Positions 44,772-53,619 of a stretch of 64,000 nt of DNA are shown piece after piece; positions within the stretch are counted from its first letter, which is position 1, and each line of letters begins with the position of its first letter. The position numbers and the translations under genes are program-made. A model generated the notes under the pieces. It had not been told where the DNA came from and ran no database searches. It saw only the letters and a program-made list of their open reading frames with translations. The stretch covers positions 1 to 64,000 of the forward strand of contig CABVSR010000005.1 of assembly GCA_902500995.1 (NCBI GenBank). Direction: 5' to 3'. This stretch comes from an uncultured Nitrospira sp. Lineage in GTDB: Bacteria > Nitrospirota > Nitrospiria > Nitrospirales > Nitrospiraceae.

Positions 44772-45787
44772 TGCGCTATTTTTGCACATATTTTGACCGC
44801 AACTATCTCTCTCGCGGGTTGGCGTTGTATCGTTCTCTTGTTCGGACCTGCTCTTCGTTTCAACTGTGGATTTTGTGCATGGATAGTGAATGTTATGAGT
44901 GCCTGACTCGATTCCAACTCCCGCATGTTCGGCTAATCTCAATCGAAGAACTCGAAGCCGCCGATCCTGAGTTGCAGGCGACGAAAGCAACGCGCTCGAG
45001 GATTGAGTACTATTTTACCTGTTCTCCGTCTCTTCCATTGTACCTACTCAAGTCCGGTGCTGGGATTGATGTCATTACCTATGTTGATGCGGACTTGTAT
45101 TTCTTTTCGGACGCGGAGCCGATTTTTACCGCGTTCACGGGGCATTCGATTGGTATCACCGGTCATCGGTTCTCCACGCCGTTGCTCCACTTGGAGGAGT
45201 ATGGACGGTACAACGTTGGGTGGCTCATGTTTCGGAACAATCAAGCGGGCCTGGCCTGCTTAGCGTGGTGGCGTCAACAATGTCTTGAATGGTGCTATGA
45301 CAGGTCCGAGGCTGGACGTTTCGCGGATCAAAAATATCTGGATGAATGGCCGCGCCGTTTTCCTGGAGTGCTGGTGCTCGAACATCCTGGGTTGAATGCC
45401 GCTCCATGGAATCTTGGCGGAACGGTGGTCACTCAAACCGAGGCGGGGATTCAGGTTGATGGCCAGCCTCTTGTCGGGTTTCATTTTCACGGATTCAAGC
45501 GAATCTGGCGCTGGCTGTATGATCCAAATTTAAGCGATTACCAGGTTCAAGGGTCGATGGTCATACGGCGTGGAATATATGCCCCCTACCTCCGCGAACT
45601 CGCCGCGATCGAGGAGGAATTGAAGCCGCTGCATACCCGCACGGCACCAGTGACCGCGCTTAAGCGCGGGACAGGTGACCGCCTCACGGTCGGTCGGCGC
45701 GAGAACGGCCTGTCGCGATGGTTGAAGGTGGGTCGCAGGCTTGTGATGGGGCAGTATCTCGTTCAAGTGAATGGACATGTGCTGTAA
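44771..45787 (+). CDS. Glycosyltransferase, GT-A type with DxD
   Basis: A 338-residue protein. MRYFCTYFDRNYLSRGLALY begins a fold like the sugar-transferase GT8/GT-A group; VITYVDADLYFFSDAEPIF contains a DxD metal motif, YNVGWLMFRNNQAG and HPGLNAAPWNLGG are characteristic of a family frequent in O-antigen clusters. ATG 44771 shares one base with the previous stop; GTG 44768 is possible. Donor unknown. Confidence 0.72.
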   Translation: MRYFCTYFDRNYLSRGLALYRSLVRTCSSFQLWILCMDSECYECLTRFQLPHVRLISIEELEAADPELQATKATRSRIEYYFTCSPSLPLYLLKSGAGIDVITYVDADLYFFSDAEPIFTAFTGHSIGITGHRFSTPLLHLEEYGRYNVGWLMFRNNQAGLACLAWWRQQCLEWCYDRSEAGRFADQKYLDEWPRRFPGVLVLEHPGLNAAPWNLGGTVVTQTEAGIQVDGQPLVGFHFHGFKRIWRWLYDPNLSDYQVQGSMVIRRGIYAPYLRELAAIEEELKPLHTRTAPVTALKRGTGDRLTVGRRENGLSRWLKVGRRLVMGQYLVQVNGHVL

Positions 45788-45878
45788 TAGGGAATCTCAC
45801 AGCACTGAAGCTCATCAGATGACGGGTCGTGGCTTCGCGTAAGTCGCTACTCTGTGCCCTTGAGAGGTGAAAGCTCGA

Positions 45879-46796
45879 ATGTCCGCTCCGATTCCCCGCA
45901 TCTCGATCGTCACTCCCTGTCTCAACGGAAGCTCGTTTATTGAAGAGGCGATTCAGAGTGTGCTCGATCAAGGCTATCCCAATGTCGAACATATTATCGT
46001 TGACGGGGGATCGACGGATGGGACCCTCGAACTGATCAAGAAATATTCCCATTTGCGAATCATCAGTGAGCCGGACCAGGGACTGTACGACGCACTCAAC
46101 AAGGGTGTGCGAGTCAGTACCGGCGACATCATCGGCCATCTGAATTGCGATGATCTCTACGAAAAGGGGACATTCGAGAAGGTCAGTAGAGCATTTCTGG
46201 AGTCTCCTGCCATAGAGGCAGTGTGTGGAGGCGTGGAGGTATTTGAGCATGGTGAAAAAGGCACCATGCGCGTCACAGCTCAATATGTGCGGCCGGCGGA
46301 TATGGAGCTGTCATTTGAAAATGCGACCACAGGTCCGGCTTTGACGAACGCGCGCTTTTTCAGGAAAGGCGTGTATGACAAAATCGGACTGTACGAGCCT
46401 CGCTTCCGTATCGCTGCTGATCGAGAGTTCCTTATCCGTGCTGCGTTGGCAGGAATCCAGAGCCGTGGAATACCGGCGGTGTTGTATCACTATCGCGCTC
46501 ACGCCGGCTCATTGACGTTTAGCCGTCGGAGCCCTCATCGTTTAAAGACTCTCAATGAGTTCTTGGAGATAGCTGAAGCGCATTTACGTTCAGATGGCAG
46601 ACTCGATGTGATAGAGCCATTCTGCCGAGAGTGGCATGCCAGGACGGCGGCTGAAGCTACGATGAGAGCGCTCCGCGAGAGAAACTATCCCTTAGCTCTG
46701 AGTTATGCCAAACGCGGACGCGCGTACACACCATCGTGGCCGGTGGTCTTCCTGAGGATATTGTTTCGCAGGGTGATCACAGGAACGAGTCACTGA
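45879..46796 (+). CDS. Glycosyltransferase family 2
   Basis: A 305-residue GT2 enzyme: PRISIVTPCLNGSSFIEEAI, VEHIIVDGGSTDGTLELIKK and the acceptor-side GLYDALNKGV with LNCDDLYEKG as the DxD. This is the WcaA/rhamnosyltransferase-like GT2 subgroup. ATG 45879 sits after GAGAGG; GTG 45867 would add four residues. A 91-bp gap precedes it, and a 12-bp motif just upstream recurs before the GT4 at 48909. Confidence 0.82.
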   Translation: MSAPIPRISIVTPCLNGSSFIEEAIQSVLDQGYPNVEHIIVDGGSTDGTLELIKKYSHLRIISEPDQGLYDALNKGVRVSTGDIIGHLNCDDLYEKGTFEKVSRAFLESPAIEAVCGGVEVFEHGEKGTMRVTAQYVRPADMELSFENATTGPALTNARFFRKGVYDKIGLYEPRFRIAADREFLIRAALAGIQSRGIPAVLYHYRAHAGSLTFSRRSPHRLKTLNEFLEIAEAHLRSDGRLDVIEPFCREWHARTAAEATMRALRERNYPLALSYAKRGRAYTPSWPVVFLRILFRRVITGTSH

Positions 46797-46812
46797 CTCA
46801 CGCCTACCGTCT

Positions 46813-47652
46813 ATGAAAGTCTCCTTGATCGTCGCGACGGTTGGACGCACCGCCGAACTGCATCGGCTGTTCATGTCGCTCGCGGCCCAAACCTATACGT
46901 GTCTTGAGGTGATCGTGGTGGATCAGAATCGAGACGACCGTCTCGATGAAGTGATCGCTCCGTTTCGAGACCGCATGACAATCATCCATACCACGTCGCC
47001 GTTGGGGGTTTCGCGAGCTCGCAACGAAGGGATGAAGCGTATGACGGGAGACATCGTAGGATTTCCCGATGACGATTGTTGGTATCCACCCAATCTCCTG
47101 CACAACGTGATTCGATTGCTGGAGCAGCATCACTGCGATGGAGTGACAGGCCGCGTCATAGTCCAAGGTGAGGCCAATGTCTATGCACAGTTTGATGATG
47201 CGGCGGGGGTTGTGTGTTTGGCGAATGTCTGGAGAAGAACGTGCGCCGTGACGATTTTTTTCAAACGACACATCATAGAATCAATCGGTGGCTTTGATGA
47301 GACGATGGGGCCTGGCGCTGGGACTCCTTGGATCGGAGCAGAGGACATTGATTATCCTGTCAGGGCGATGAAGGCTGGATTCAAGATCTTCTATCTTCCG
47401 GAGATCCAAGTCTTTCACCCTAATCCAGCGGATCAGGGATGGGATAAAATGGCTCATCGTGCGTACGCGTATGGTGCGGGAATCGGGAGGGTATGGAAGA
47501 AACACAGATTTCCGCTATGGCTGGTTGCATACTATTTGATTCGTCCGCTCGGAGGGACTGTCACGTGTTTGATCAGGGGTCAGTGGGCAAGAGCCAGATA
47601 TCACTGGAATGCCTTGTGTGGCCGTTTCAAAGGTTGGAGCTCTACATTGTGA
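46813..47652 (+). CDS. Glycosyltransferase family 2
   Basis: A 279-residue GT2 protein: SLIVATVGRTAELHRLF, VIVVDQNRDDR, FPDDDCWYPPNLLHNV with the acidic motif, and WIGAEDIDYPVRAMKAG. It ends with a short hydrophobic C-terminus (LVAYYLIRPLGGTVTCLI) that could bring it to the membrane. Lies 16 bp after the previous GT2. Likely one of the sugar-adding steps of the repeat unit. Confidence 0.82.
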   Translation: MKVSLIVATVGRTAELHRLFMSLAAQTYTCLEVIVVDQNRDDRLDEVIAPFRDRMTIIHTTSPLGVSRARNEGMKRMTGDIVGFPDDDCWYPPNLLHNVIRLLEQHHCDGVTGRVIVQGEANVYAQFDDAAGVVCLANVWRRTCAVTIFFKRHIIESIGGFDETMGPGAGTPWIGAEDIDYPVRAMKAGFKIFYLPEIQVFHPNPADQGWDKMAHRAYAYGAGIGRVWKKHRFPLWLVAYYLIRPLGGTVTCLIRGQWARARYHWNALCGRFKGWSSTL

Positions 47653-47759
47653 GGCGCCAGACGATCCAGAGGAAGCAGAGCTTGTGAAGACGAAGATGAC
47701 TGTGCAGCCTGCATTCGGTCATCAGCCTGTCCCATGTTGTGCTGGTGTATGGCCACGTT

Positions 47760-48851
47760 ATGCTCGCCATTGATGTTCGAATGATCCGGTGCGCAGGGAT
47801 CGGGACCTACCTTCGCCAATTGGTTCCACGAGTGGCAGCGGCATTAACGCCTTATCCGATCTCCTTGATCGGAGATACCACGCACTTGAAAACCCTGCAT
47901 TGGGTGGCGGATAGAAATTATGATCTGGTCCAGTGCCGTGCGCCGATCTATTCCCTTCGCGAACAAGTCGAACTGCCGTGCAAGGTACCCAGGCAGACGA
48001 AACTCTTATGGTCGCCTCACTACAATATCCCCTTGTGTTATTCGGGCCGGATGGTCGTCACGATTCACGACACCTTTCACTTGGCCATGCCGCAATTTGT
48101 GGCAGGGTGGCACCGACGTGCCTATGCTCGGTTAATGTTTCGTGCCGTTCGCCGCAAGGCCTGCGAGATTTTCTGCGTGTCTCAATTTGGAAAGGGACAA
48201 CTGCTGTCATTTTGCCCTCAAGGCACGCAGCCAATAACCGTGACGCTCAATGGTGTGGACGAGTCATGGACCGATTTTCCCAAGGAACCGCGTCCGCACG
48301 ACAGACCATATATTCTCTTCGTAGGGAATCTGAAGCCGCACAAGAACCTCGTGCGATTGCTGGAGGCTGTCGAGTTAATGGGGCATCGTATGCCGCATGA
48401 TGTCGTCATTGTGGGGCGCAGTGAAGGATTCATTACGGGCGATCCCGAGGTGAGGACAAGGGCCTCAGCGTTAGGCGATCGCGTTCGGTTTGTCGGTGAA
48501 CTCGACCATGATGATGTGCTGCTTCGGCGCTATTATACGTGGGCTGATCTATTGGTGCTGCCGTCGCTCTATGAGAGTTTCGGCCTTCCTGCCTTGGAAG
48601 CGATGGCCTGCGGGTGTCCTGTCGTTCTGTCTCAAGTCGGAGGCATGCCGGAGGTCTATGGCGACGCAGCAGCCTATTGCAATCCTTTAGATCCTCAGGA
48701 TATGGCGGATCGGATTCTTAGAGTACTGACAAACGGAGCAGTTCGTGCGGACCTCATCGAACGGGGGTTGGAGCGTGCGCGCCAGCTAAATTGGCAGGGA
48801 ACGGCGACACACATTGCCACGAGTATCAAGCGCCTGGTCGCCCAGCCCTGA
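47760..48851 (+). CDS. Glycosyltransferase family 4
   Basis: A 363-residue GT4 protein: MLAIDVRMIRCAGIGTYLRQ at the N-terminus, LFVGNLKPHKNLVRLLEAVE, and PSLYESFGLPALEAMACGCP with the catalytic-region glutamate, then GGMPEVYGDAAAY. The family uses GDP- or UDP-sugars. ATG 47760 is chosen because the fold starts there; GTG 47739 would add seven residues. A small hairpin (ATGCG/CGCAT, 48862-48876) follows the stop but has no T run. Confidence 0.84.
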   Translation: MLAIDVRMIRCAGIGTYLRQLVPRVAAALTPYPISLIGDTTHLKTLHWVADRNYDLVQCRAPIYSLREQVELPCKVPRQTKLLWSPHYNIPLCYSGRMVVTIHDTFHLAMPQFVAGWHRRAYARLMFRAVRRKACEIFCVSQFGKGQLLSFCPQGTQPITVTLNGVDESWTDFPKEPRPHDRPYILFVGNLKPHKNLVRLLEAVELMGHRMPHDVVIVGRSEGFITGDPEVRTRASALGDRVRFVGELDHDDVLLRRYYTWADLLVLPSLYESFGLPALEAMACGCPVVLSQVGGMPEVYGDAAAYCNPLDPQDMADRILRVLTNGAVRADLIERGLERARQLNWQGTATHIATSIKRLVAQP

Positions 48852-48908
48852 TGAAGGCTGAATGCGTTTGGCGCATCACCTATCTTCGCTCGGTGCCATG
48901 TCTGAGAG

Positions 48909-50054
48909 GTGAAAATCAAGATCGCGATCGTTCATGATTGGTTGACGGGCATGCGTGGGGGCGAGCGCTGCCTGGAGGCCTTTTGCGAGCTGTTTCCGGA
49001 TGCCGATCTATACACCTTGCTGCACATCAAGGGTTCTGTCTCGCCGACGATTGAGCGCCACCGGATCATGACGAGTGCCGTCCAGTCCTTTCCCTTGGCC
49101 GCGCGGTACTACCGGTACTATTTGCCTCTTTTCCCTTGGGCGATCGAGCGGTTCCGGCTGCCGTCCTATGACCTCGTGCTCAGTTCGAGTCATTGTGTCG
49201 CGAAGGGCATTCGCCCGCCGTCGGGAGCCAAGCACCTCTGCTACATCCATGCGCCGATGCGATATGTGTGGGACCAGTTCGAGAACTATGCCGGCGGCGG
49301 GCGGTCGGGGATCCTGGCGCGGTTGGGCATGACGTTCTTCAGAAAACGGTTGCAGGCCTGGGACATTGCCTCCGCCGCGCGAGTGGACCAATTCGTAGCC
49401 AATTCGCACAACATCGCCCGCAAGGTGGAGAAGTACTACCACCGTCCGGCGGCAGTGCTGCATCCACCGGTCGATTGGCAGAGCTTTCACGTGGCGGAGC
49501 AATCGGAAGACTTCTATCTGATGGTCACGGCCTTTGCTCCGTATAAACGGGTTGATCTGGCCATCCAGGCATGCAATGTTATGAAACGGCGATTGAAGAT
49601 CATCGGCAAGGGGCAGGAGGAGGCGCGCTTGCGCAAGCTTGCCGGTCCGACGGTCGAGTTCATCGGCTGGCAGCCGGATAGCGTCGTGCGCGACCATTAT
49701 GCGCGCTGCCGGGCGCTGCTCTTTCCCGGGGAGGAGGATTTTGGTATCGTCCCCTTGGAAACGATGGCGTGCGGCAAGCCGGTGGTGGCTTTCGGGCGCG
49801 GGGGTGCGTTGGAGACCGTGGTGCCCTTAGCGGCGCCCGGTACTACGTCCCCGTCAGGACAGGCCCCCACGGGACTGTTCTTTTTCACGCAATCGGTGGA
49901 ATCGCTCATGGAGGCGATGGAAACCGGCGAGCGTCGCCGGACCGAATTCGACCCCCACGCCATTCGCAACCATGTGGCGGCATTCGACCGCCGGCTGTTC
50001 AAGGAGCGCATGCAGGCCCTCGCCATGGGGGCGCTGACCGGGACGACTTCTTAG
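48909..50054 (+). CDS. Glycosyltransferase family 4
   Basis: A 381-residue GT4 protein: KIAIVHDWLTGMRGGERCLE has the GG loop, LCYIHAPMRYVWDQFENYA is a marker of the WbaZ-like mannosyltransferase subgroup, VTAFAPYKRVDLAIQA, and FPGEEDFGIVPLETMACGKP give the donor site. GTG 48909 is the only start in frame near the domain, though GAGAG touches it too closely for an ideal ribosome site. Base usage returns to GC-rich here, so this is the first gene of the right flank. It is followed 7 bp later by the phosphotransferase. Confidence 0.84.
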   Translation: MKIKIAIVHDWLTGMRGGERCLEAFCELFPDADLYTLLHIKGSVSPTIERHRIMTSAVQSFPLAARYYRYYLPLFPWAIERFRLPSYDLVLSSSHCVAKGIRPPSGAKHLCYIHAPMRYVWDQFENYAGGGRSGILARLGMTFFRKRLQAWDIASAARVDQFVANSHNIARKVEKYYHRPAAVLHPPVDWQSFHVAEQSEDFYLMVTAFAPYKRVDLAIQACNVMKRRLKIIGKGQEEARLRKLAGPTVEFIGWQPDSVVRDHYARCRALLFPGEEDFGIVPLETMACGKPVVAFGRGGALETVVPLAAPGTTSPSGQAPTGLFFFTQSVESLMEAMETGERRRTEFDPHAIRNHVAAFDRRLFKERMQALAMGALTGTTS

Positions 50055-50061
50055 AGGGAGC

Positions 50062-51462
50062 ATGCTCAAACGCCACTCCCAATTTCTCAAGAGTCTCTTA
50101 TTCTGCATCGATCTGGGCCTGATCTGCGCCTGCTGGGTCGGCGCCTACTACCTGCGTTTTTCAGAAATCGTCGAGCCGGCCACCAAGGGCATTCCTCCGC
50201 TCAGGATCTATCTGCTGCTGCTCGTGCCGATCATCGCCGTCTGGGGCATGTCCTTTCAGGCGTTTGATCTCTACCGGCCGCGGCGAATGGGCACGCGATT
50301 GTCGGAATTTCTCGATGTCGCCAAGGCCAATACGCTCTCCGTGCTGATCCTGGTGGCGCTGACGTTTTTCTTCCGGCAGTACGAGTATTCCCGGTTGGTG
50401 CTGCTCTATTTCTGGCTGTTGAACCTCATCACCCTGGGCTTTTCGCGGGTGCTGTTCCGGGAAGCGCTCCGGTTTCTCCGTCGCCATGGATACAACCAGC
50501 GCCATGCACTGGTCATCGGCACCAGCCGGTTGGGACGCCGGGTCGTGGACGCGCTCGCACAGCATCCGGAACTGGGAGTGAGGGTGCATGGATTTTTGAG
50601 CGCGGATTCCCGCAAGGTGGGCGAACGGATCAACGGCGTGCCGGTCGTCGGGCGCTATGACGATCTGCAGGACCGTGTGCAATCCGGGATCGATATCGTG
50701 TTCGTCTGCCTGCCTCCCGAAGATGAACAGTGGGCGGAAAAGATGTTCGGATTCCTGGCCACCACCATGGTCGAGGTGAAGGCCCTGCCGGCGATGTGCG
50801 AGTTCGTGAGCCTGCGGGCGGAAGCGGAGATGTTCGAGGGGCTTCCGTTGATCACGTTGCAAGGGTCGCCGCTCCATGGCTGGAATCTCGTCATCAAGAG
50901 GATTTTGGATATGGTCGGAGCCTTTGGCGCTCTGATCGTCTTTTCGCCGGTCTTATGCCTGGTCGCCGCGCTGGTGAAGCTGACATCCCCCGGGCCGGTG
51001 TTTTTCCGTCAGCTTCGCATGGGGTTGGATGGGCAGGCGTTTGAAATGTTGAAGTTCCGTTCGATGAAGGTGGACGCGGAGTCCGAAACGGGGCCGGTCT
51101 GGACGCAACCCAACGACGATCGTCGGACACCCATCGGGGCGTTCCTGCGGCGAACCAGCCTGGACGAGCTGCCTCAATTCTGGAACGTGCTGCGCGGGGA
51201 AATGAGCATCGTCGGTCCGCGTCCCGAACGGCCCGAGTTCATCGCGCGATTCCGCGAAACGCTGCCGCAGTATATGCTGCGTCATAAGATGAAGGCCGGC
51301 ATCACCGGCTGGGCGCAAATCAACGGCTGGCGCGGAAATACGTCGCTCGAACGGCGCATCGAGCACGATCTCTATTACATCGAACATTGGTCGATCTGGT
51401 TCGACATCAAAATCATGCTGCTCACCGCCTGGAGAGGTTTCGTGCACCGGCACGCGTATTGA
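50062..51462 (+). CDS. Polyprenyl-phosphate sugar-1-phosphate transferase (WcaJ/WbaP type)
   Basis: A 466-residue PHPT enzyme: four or five N-terminal membrane helices, a central Rossmann-like domain (LVIGTSRLGRRVVDALAQHP), and a C-terminal bacterial sugar transferase domain with VKRILDMVGAFGALIVFSPV, FKSM-type motif LKFRSMKVDAE, RTSLDELPQFWNVLRG and GPRPERPEF. It transfers a sugar-1-P, often glucose-1-P or galactose-1-P, to undecaprenyl phosphate and so starts repeat-unit synthesis at the inner membrane. ATG 50062 follows AGAGGGAGC. It is the only initiating enzyme in the window. Confidence 0.9.
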   Translation: MLKRHSQFLKSLLFCIDLGLICACWVGAYYLRFSEIVEPATKGIPPLRIYLLLLVPIIAVWGMSFQAFDLYRPRRMGTRLSEFLDVAKANTLSVLILVALTFFFRQYEYSRLVLLYFWLLNLITLGFSRVLFREALRFLRRHGYNQRHALVIGTSRLGRRVVDALAQHPELGVRVHGFLSADSRKVGERINGVPVVGRYDDLQDRVQSGIDIVFVCLPPEDEQWAEKMFGFLATTMVEVKALPAMCEFVSLRAEAEMFEGLPLITLQGSPLHGWNLVIKRILDMVGAFGALIVFSPVLCLVAALVKLTSPGPVFFRQLRMGLDGQAFEMLKFRSMKVDAESETGPVWTQPNDDRRTPIGAFLRRTSLDELPQFWNVLRGEMSIVGPRPERPEFIARFRETLPQYMLRHKMKAGITGWAQINGWRGNTSLERRIEHDLYYIEHWSIWFDIKIMLLTAWRGFVHRHAY

Positions 51463-51574
51463 GACGCGGCCCTCGTTCACGCTCCTGCCGCCGGCATTGC
51501 CCTCCCACAGGTTTGAGTTTTCTTGAGTTTCAGGCGATGGCTTGTTACCATCGGCGCTGGTAGAAAGCCGTTGC

Positions 51575-52114
51575 ATGCCGAGCACGAAACGTCGAACCAG
51601 CGCAGGAACGAAGCCGTCGGTTTCCCTTCAAGGAATCCTCCGTGGAATCCGTGTATTCGCCACGGACGTCGATGGCGTCCTGACGGACGCCGGCATGTAC
51701 TATTCCGAAACTGGAGATGAATGGAAAAAGTTCAACACGCGCGACGGGATGGGCATCAAGCTGTTGCAGAAGGCGGGCATCGTGACGGCCATCATTACCC
51801 AGGAATCGACAAAAATCGTCATGCGCCGGGCGCAAAAACTCACGATCCCCGAGGTGCATCAGGGAGCATACGACAAGCTCGCCGTGCTGAAAGACCTCAT
51901 CGCGCGGCACGGCCTGACCATGAAGCAGGTCGCCTATATCGGTGATGATGTCAATGACCTCCAGGCGCTGGGCGCGGTCGGGTTGTCGGCCTCTCCAGCC
52001 GACGGCATGCCCCCGGTGTTGAAGGTCGTACGGTACGTCTGCAAAAAAAAGGGCGGAGAGGGGGCGGTGCGGGAATTGGCGGATCTCATCCTGGCAGCCC
52101 AGTCATCCCGGTGA
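51575..52114 (+). CDS. kdsC: 3-deoxy-D-manno-octulosonate 8-phosphate phosphatase
   Basis: A 179-residue HAD phosphatase of the small, cap-less type C0: FATDVDGVLTDAGMYYSETG with the Asp nucleophile, ITQESTKIVMRRA, and YIGDDVNDLQALGAVG with the metal-binding Asp. Kds8P phosphatase releases Kdo for LPS inner core synthesis. The other Kdo genes (kdsA, kdsB, kdsD) are not in the window. ATG 51575 starts ~27 residues before the domain; ATG 51542 would add more non-conserved residues. Confidence 0.87.
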   Translation: MPSTKRRTSAGTKPSVSLQGILRGIRVFATDVDGVLTDAGMYYSETGDEWKKFNTRDGMGIKLLQKAGIVTAIITQESTKIVMRRAQKLTIPEVHQGAYDKLAVLKDLIARHGLTMKQVAYIGDDVNDLQALGAVGLSASPADGMPPVLKVVRYVCKKKGGEGAVRELADLILAAQSSR

Positions 52115-52161
52115 GGCGATGGCATCTATGGTCGTGCTAATCGAACTGGAGCCTTAGTGAT

Positions 52162-53610
52162 ATGACAGACCATCTGTATCCGGTTATTTTAGCGGGCGGC
52201 AGCGGGACTCGATTTTGGCCCCTCAGCCGGCACCTCTATCCCAAGCAGCTCCTACGCATCATCGGCGACGAGACGCTCATTCAGCAGACGATGCGGCGCG
52301 TGCTCTCCTGCGCCAGTCCCGACCGGGTGCTCATCTCCACCAATCCAGGGCAGGCGGATTCCATCCGCGTCCAGCTGGGGGAGTGGAAGTCCGAGCTCAA
52401 GGACAACTACGTGATTGAACCGGTGGGACGCAACACCGCCCCGGCCATTGCCCTGGTGGCGGCGGAACTCCTTCGGCGCGATCCCGACGCCATGATGTTG
52501 GTCCTGCCGGCGGATCATGTCGTGACTGGAGAGAAGGCCTTTCAGGCCGCGGTGGCCTTGGGGGTGCAGCTTGCCCGTAACGGGCATCTGGTCACGTTCG
52601 GGATTGAGCCGATCAGACCGGAGACCGGATATGGCTACATCCAGCCGAATCGCCGAACCACCTTGGCCAAGAAAGGCCGATTGACCGGGCACCCGGTCGC
52701 CCGATTTGTCGAGAAACCGAATCGGACGAAGGCCGAACAGTATCTGAAACACGGAAACTACTTTTGGAACAGCGGCATGTTCCTTTGGAAGGCGGCTACC
52801 ATTCAAGACGAAATCCGGCGGCACCAACCGCAACTGGCCAAGGCCGTGCAGCGGGTGCATACACTGATGACGTCCGGCGCCGATCCGCAGCAGATTGAAG
52901 CCGCTTACAAAAAAGTTCCCTCGGTCTCGATCGACAACGGCGTGATGGAGTTGTCGGCTCATGCGGCCATGATTCCCGTTGGGTTCGGCTGGTCGGATGT
53001 GGGCAATTGGAGCAGCCTGGAAGAAGTCGCGCCTCGGGACAAGGCCGGCAATGTGGTCAGCGGCCGGGTGATCGACATGGACAGCAGCAATTCCGTCTTG
53101 TACGCCGATCGCCGGGTCGTCGCCACCATCGGACTCACGGATATGGTGGTCGTGGATACGCCCGATGCGACATTGATTTGTCCCAAATCCCGCTCGCAGG
53201 ACGTCAAGCAGATGGTAGAGATTCTCAAGCAGCAGGGCGCGCCGGAACATCTCGAACACCTGACGGTGTTTCGCCCCTGGGGGTCCTACACCGTGCTGGA
53301 AGAAGGGCCGGGATATAAAGTGAAACGGGTGACCGTGAATCCGGGCGGGCGATTGTCCTTACAACTTCACCATAAACGCAGCGAGCACTGGGTGGTGATC
53401 GCGGGGACGGCGCGCGTGACCTGCGGCGACGAGGTTCTGCAACTGCAGGTGGGGCAGAGTACGGCGATTCCTGTGGAAACGGCCCATCGCCTGGAAAATC
53501 CCGGCACGGACACCTTGCACATCATCGAAGTACAGAATGGGCCCTATCTCGGCGAGGACGATATCGTGCGGCTCCAGGACGATTACGGGCGGCTCGGCCG
53601 GACACGGTAG
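52162..53610 (+). CDS. manC: Mannose-1-phosphate guanylyltransferase / mannose-6-phosphate isomerase
   Basis: A 482-residue bifunctional enzyme of the AlgA/ManC type. The N-terminal nucleotidyltransferase has VILAGGSGTRFWPLSRHLYP and FVEKPNRTKAEQYL; the C-terminal ~120 residues are a cupin, RPWGSYTVLEEGPGYKVKR and LQLHHKRSEHWVVIAG, which acts as phosphomannose isomerase. Together the two halves take fructose-6-P to GDP-mannose, with the phosphomannomutase encoded 9 bp downstream. ATG 52162 has GGAG eight bases upstream. Confidence 0.93.
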   Translation: MTDHLYPVILAGGSGTRFWPLSRHLYPKQLLRIIGDETLIQQTMRRVLSCASPDRVLISTNPGQADSIRVQLGEWKSELKDNYVIEPVGRNTAPAIALVAAELLRRDPDAMMLVLPADHVVTGEKAFQAAVALGVQLARNGHLVTFGIEPIRPETGYGYIQPNRRTTLAKKGRLTGHPVARFVEKPNRTKAEQYLKHGNYFWNSGMFLWKAATIQDEIRRHQPQLAKAVQRVHTLMTSGADPQQIEAAYKKVPSVSIDNGVMELSAHAAMIPVGFGWSDVGNWSSLEEVAPRDKAGNVVSGRVIDMDSSNSVLYADRRVVATIGLTDMVVVDTPDATLICPKSRSQDVKQMVEILKQQGAPEHLEHLTVFRPWGSYTVLEEGPGYKVKRVTVNPGGRLSLQLHHKRSEHWVVIAGTARVTCGDEVLQLQVGQSTAIPVETAHRLENPGTDTLHIIEVQNGPYLGEDDIVRLQDDYGRLGRTR

Positions 53611-53619
53611 GAGAACGGC

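Noticed and set aside
52252-53259. A 335-residue minus-strand open frame
   Set aside because: Shadow of manC; no recognisable domain, and manC explains the coding signal fully.
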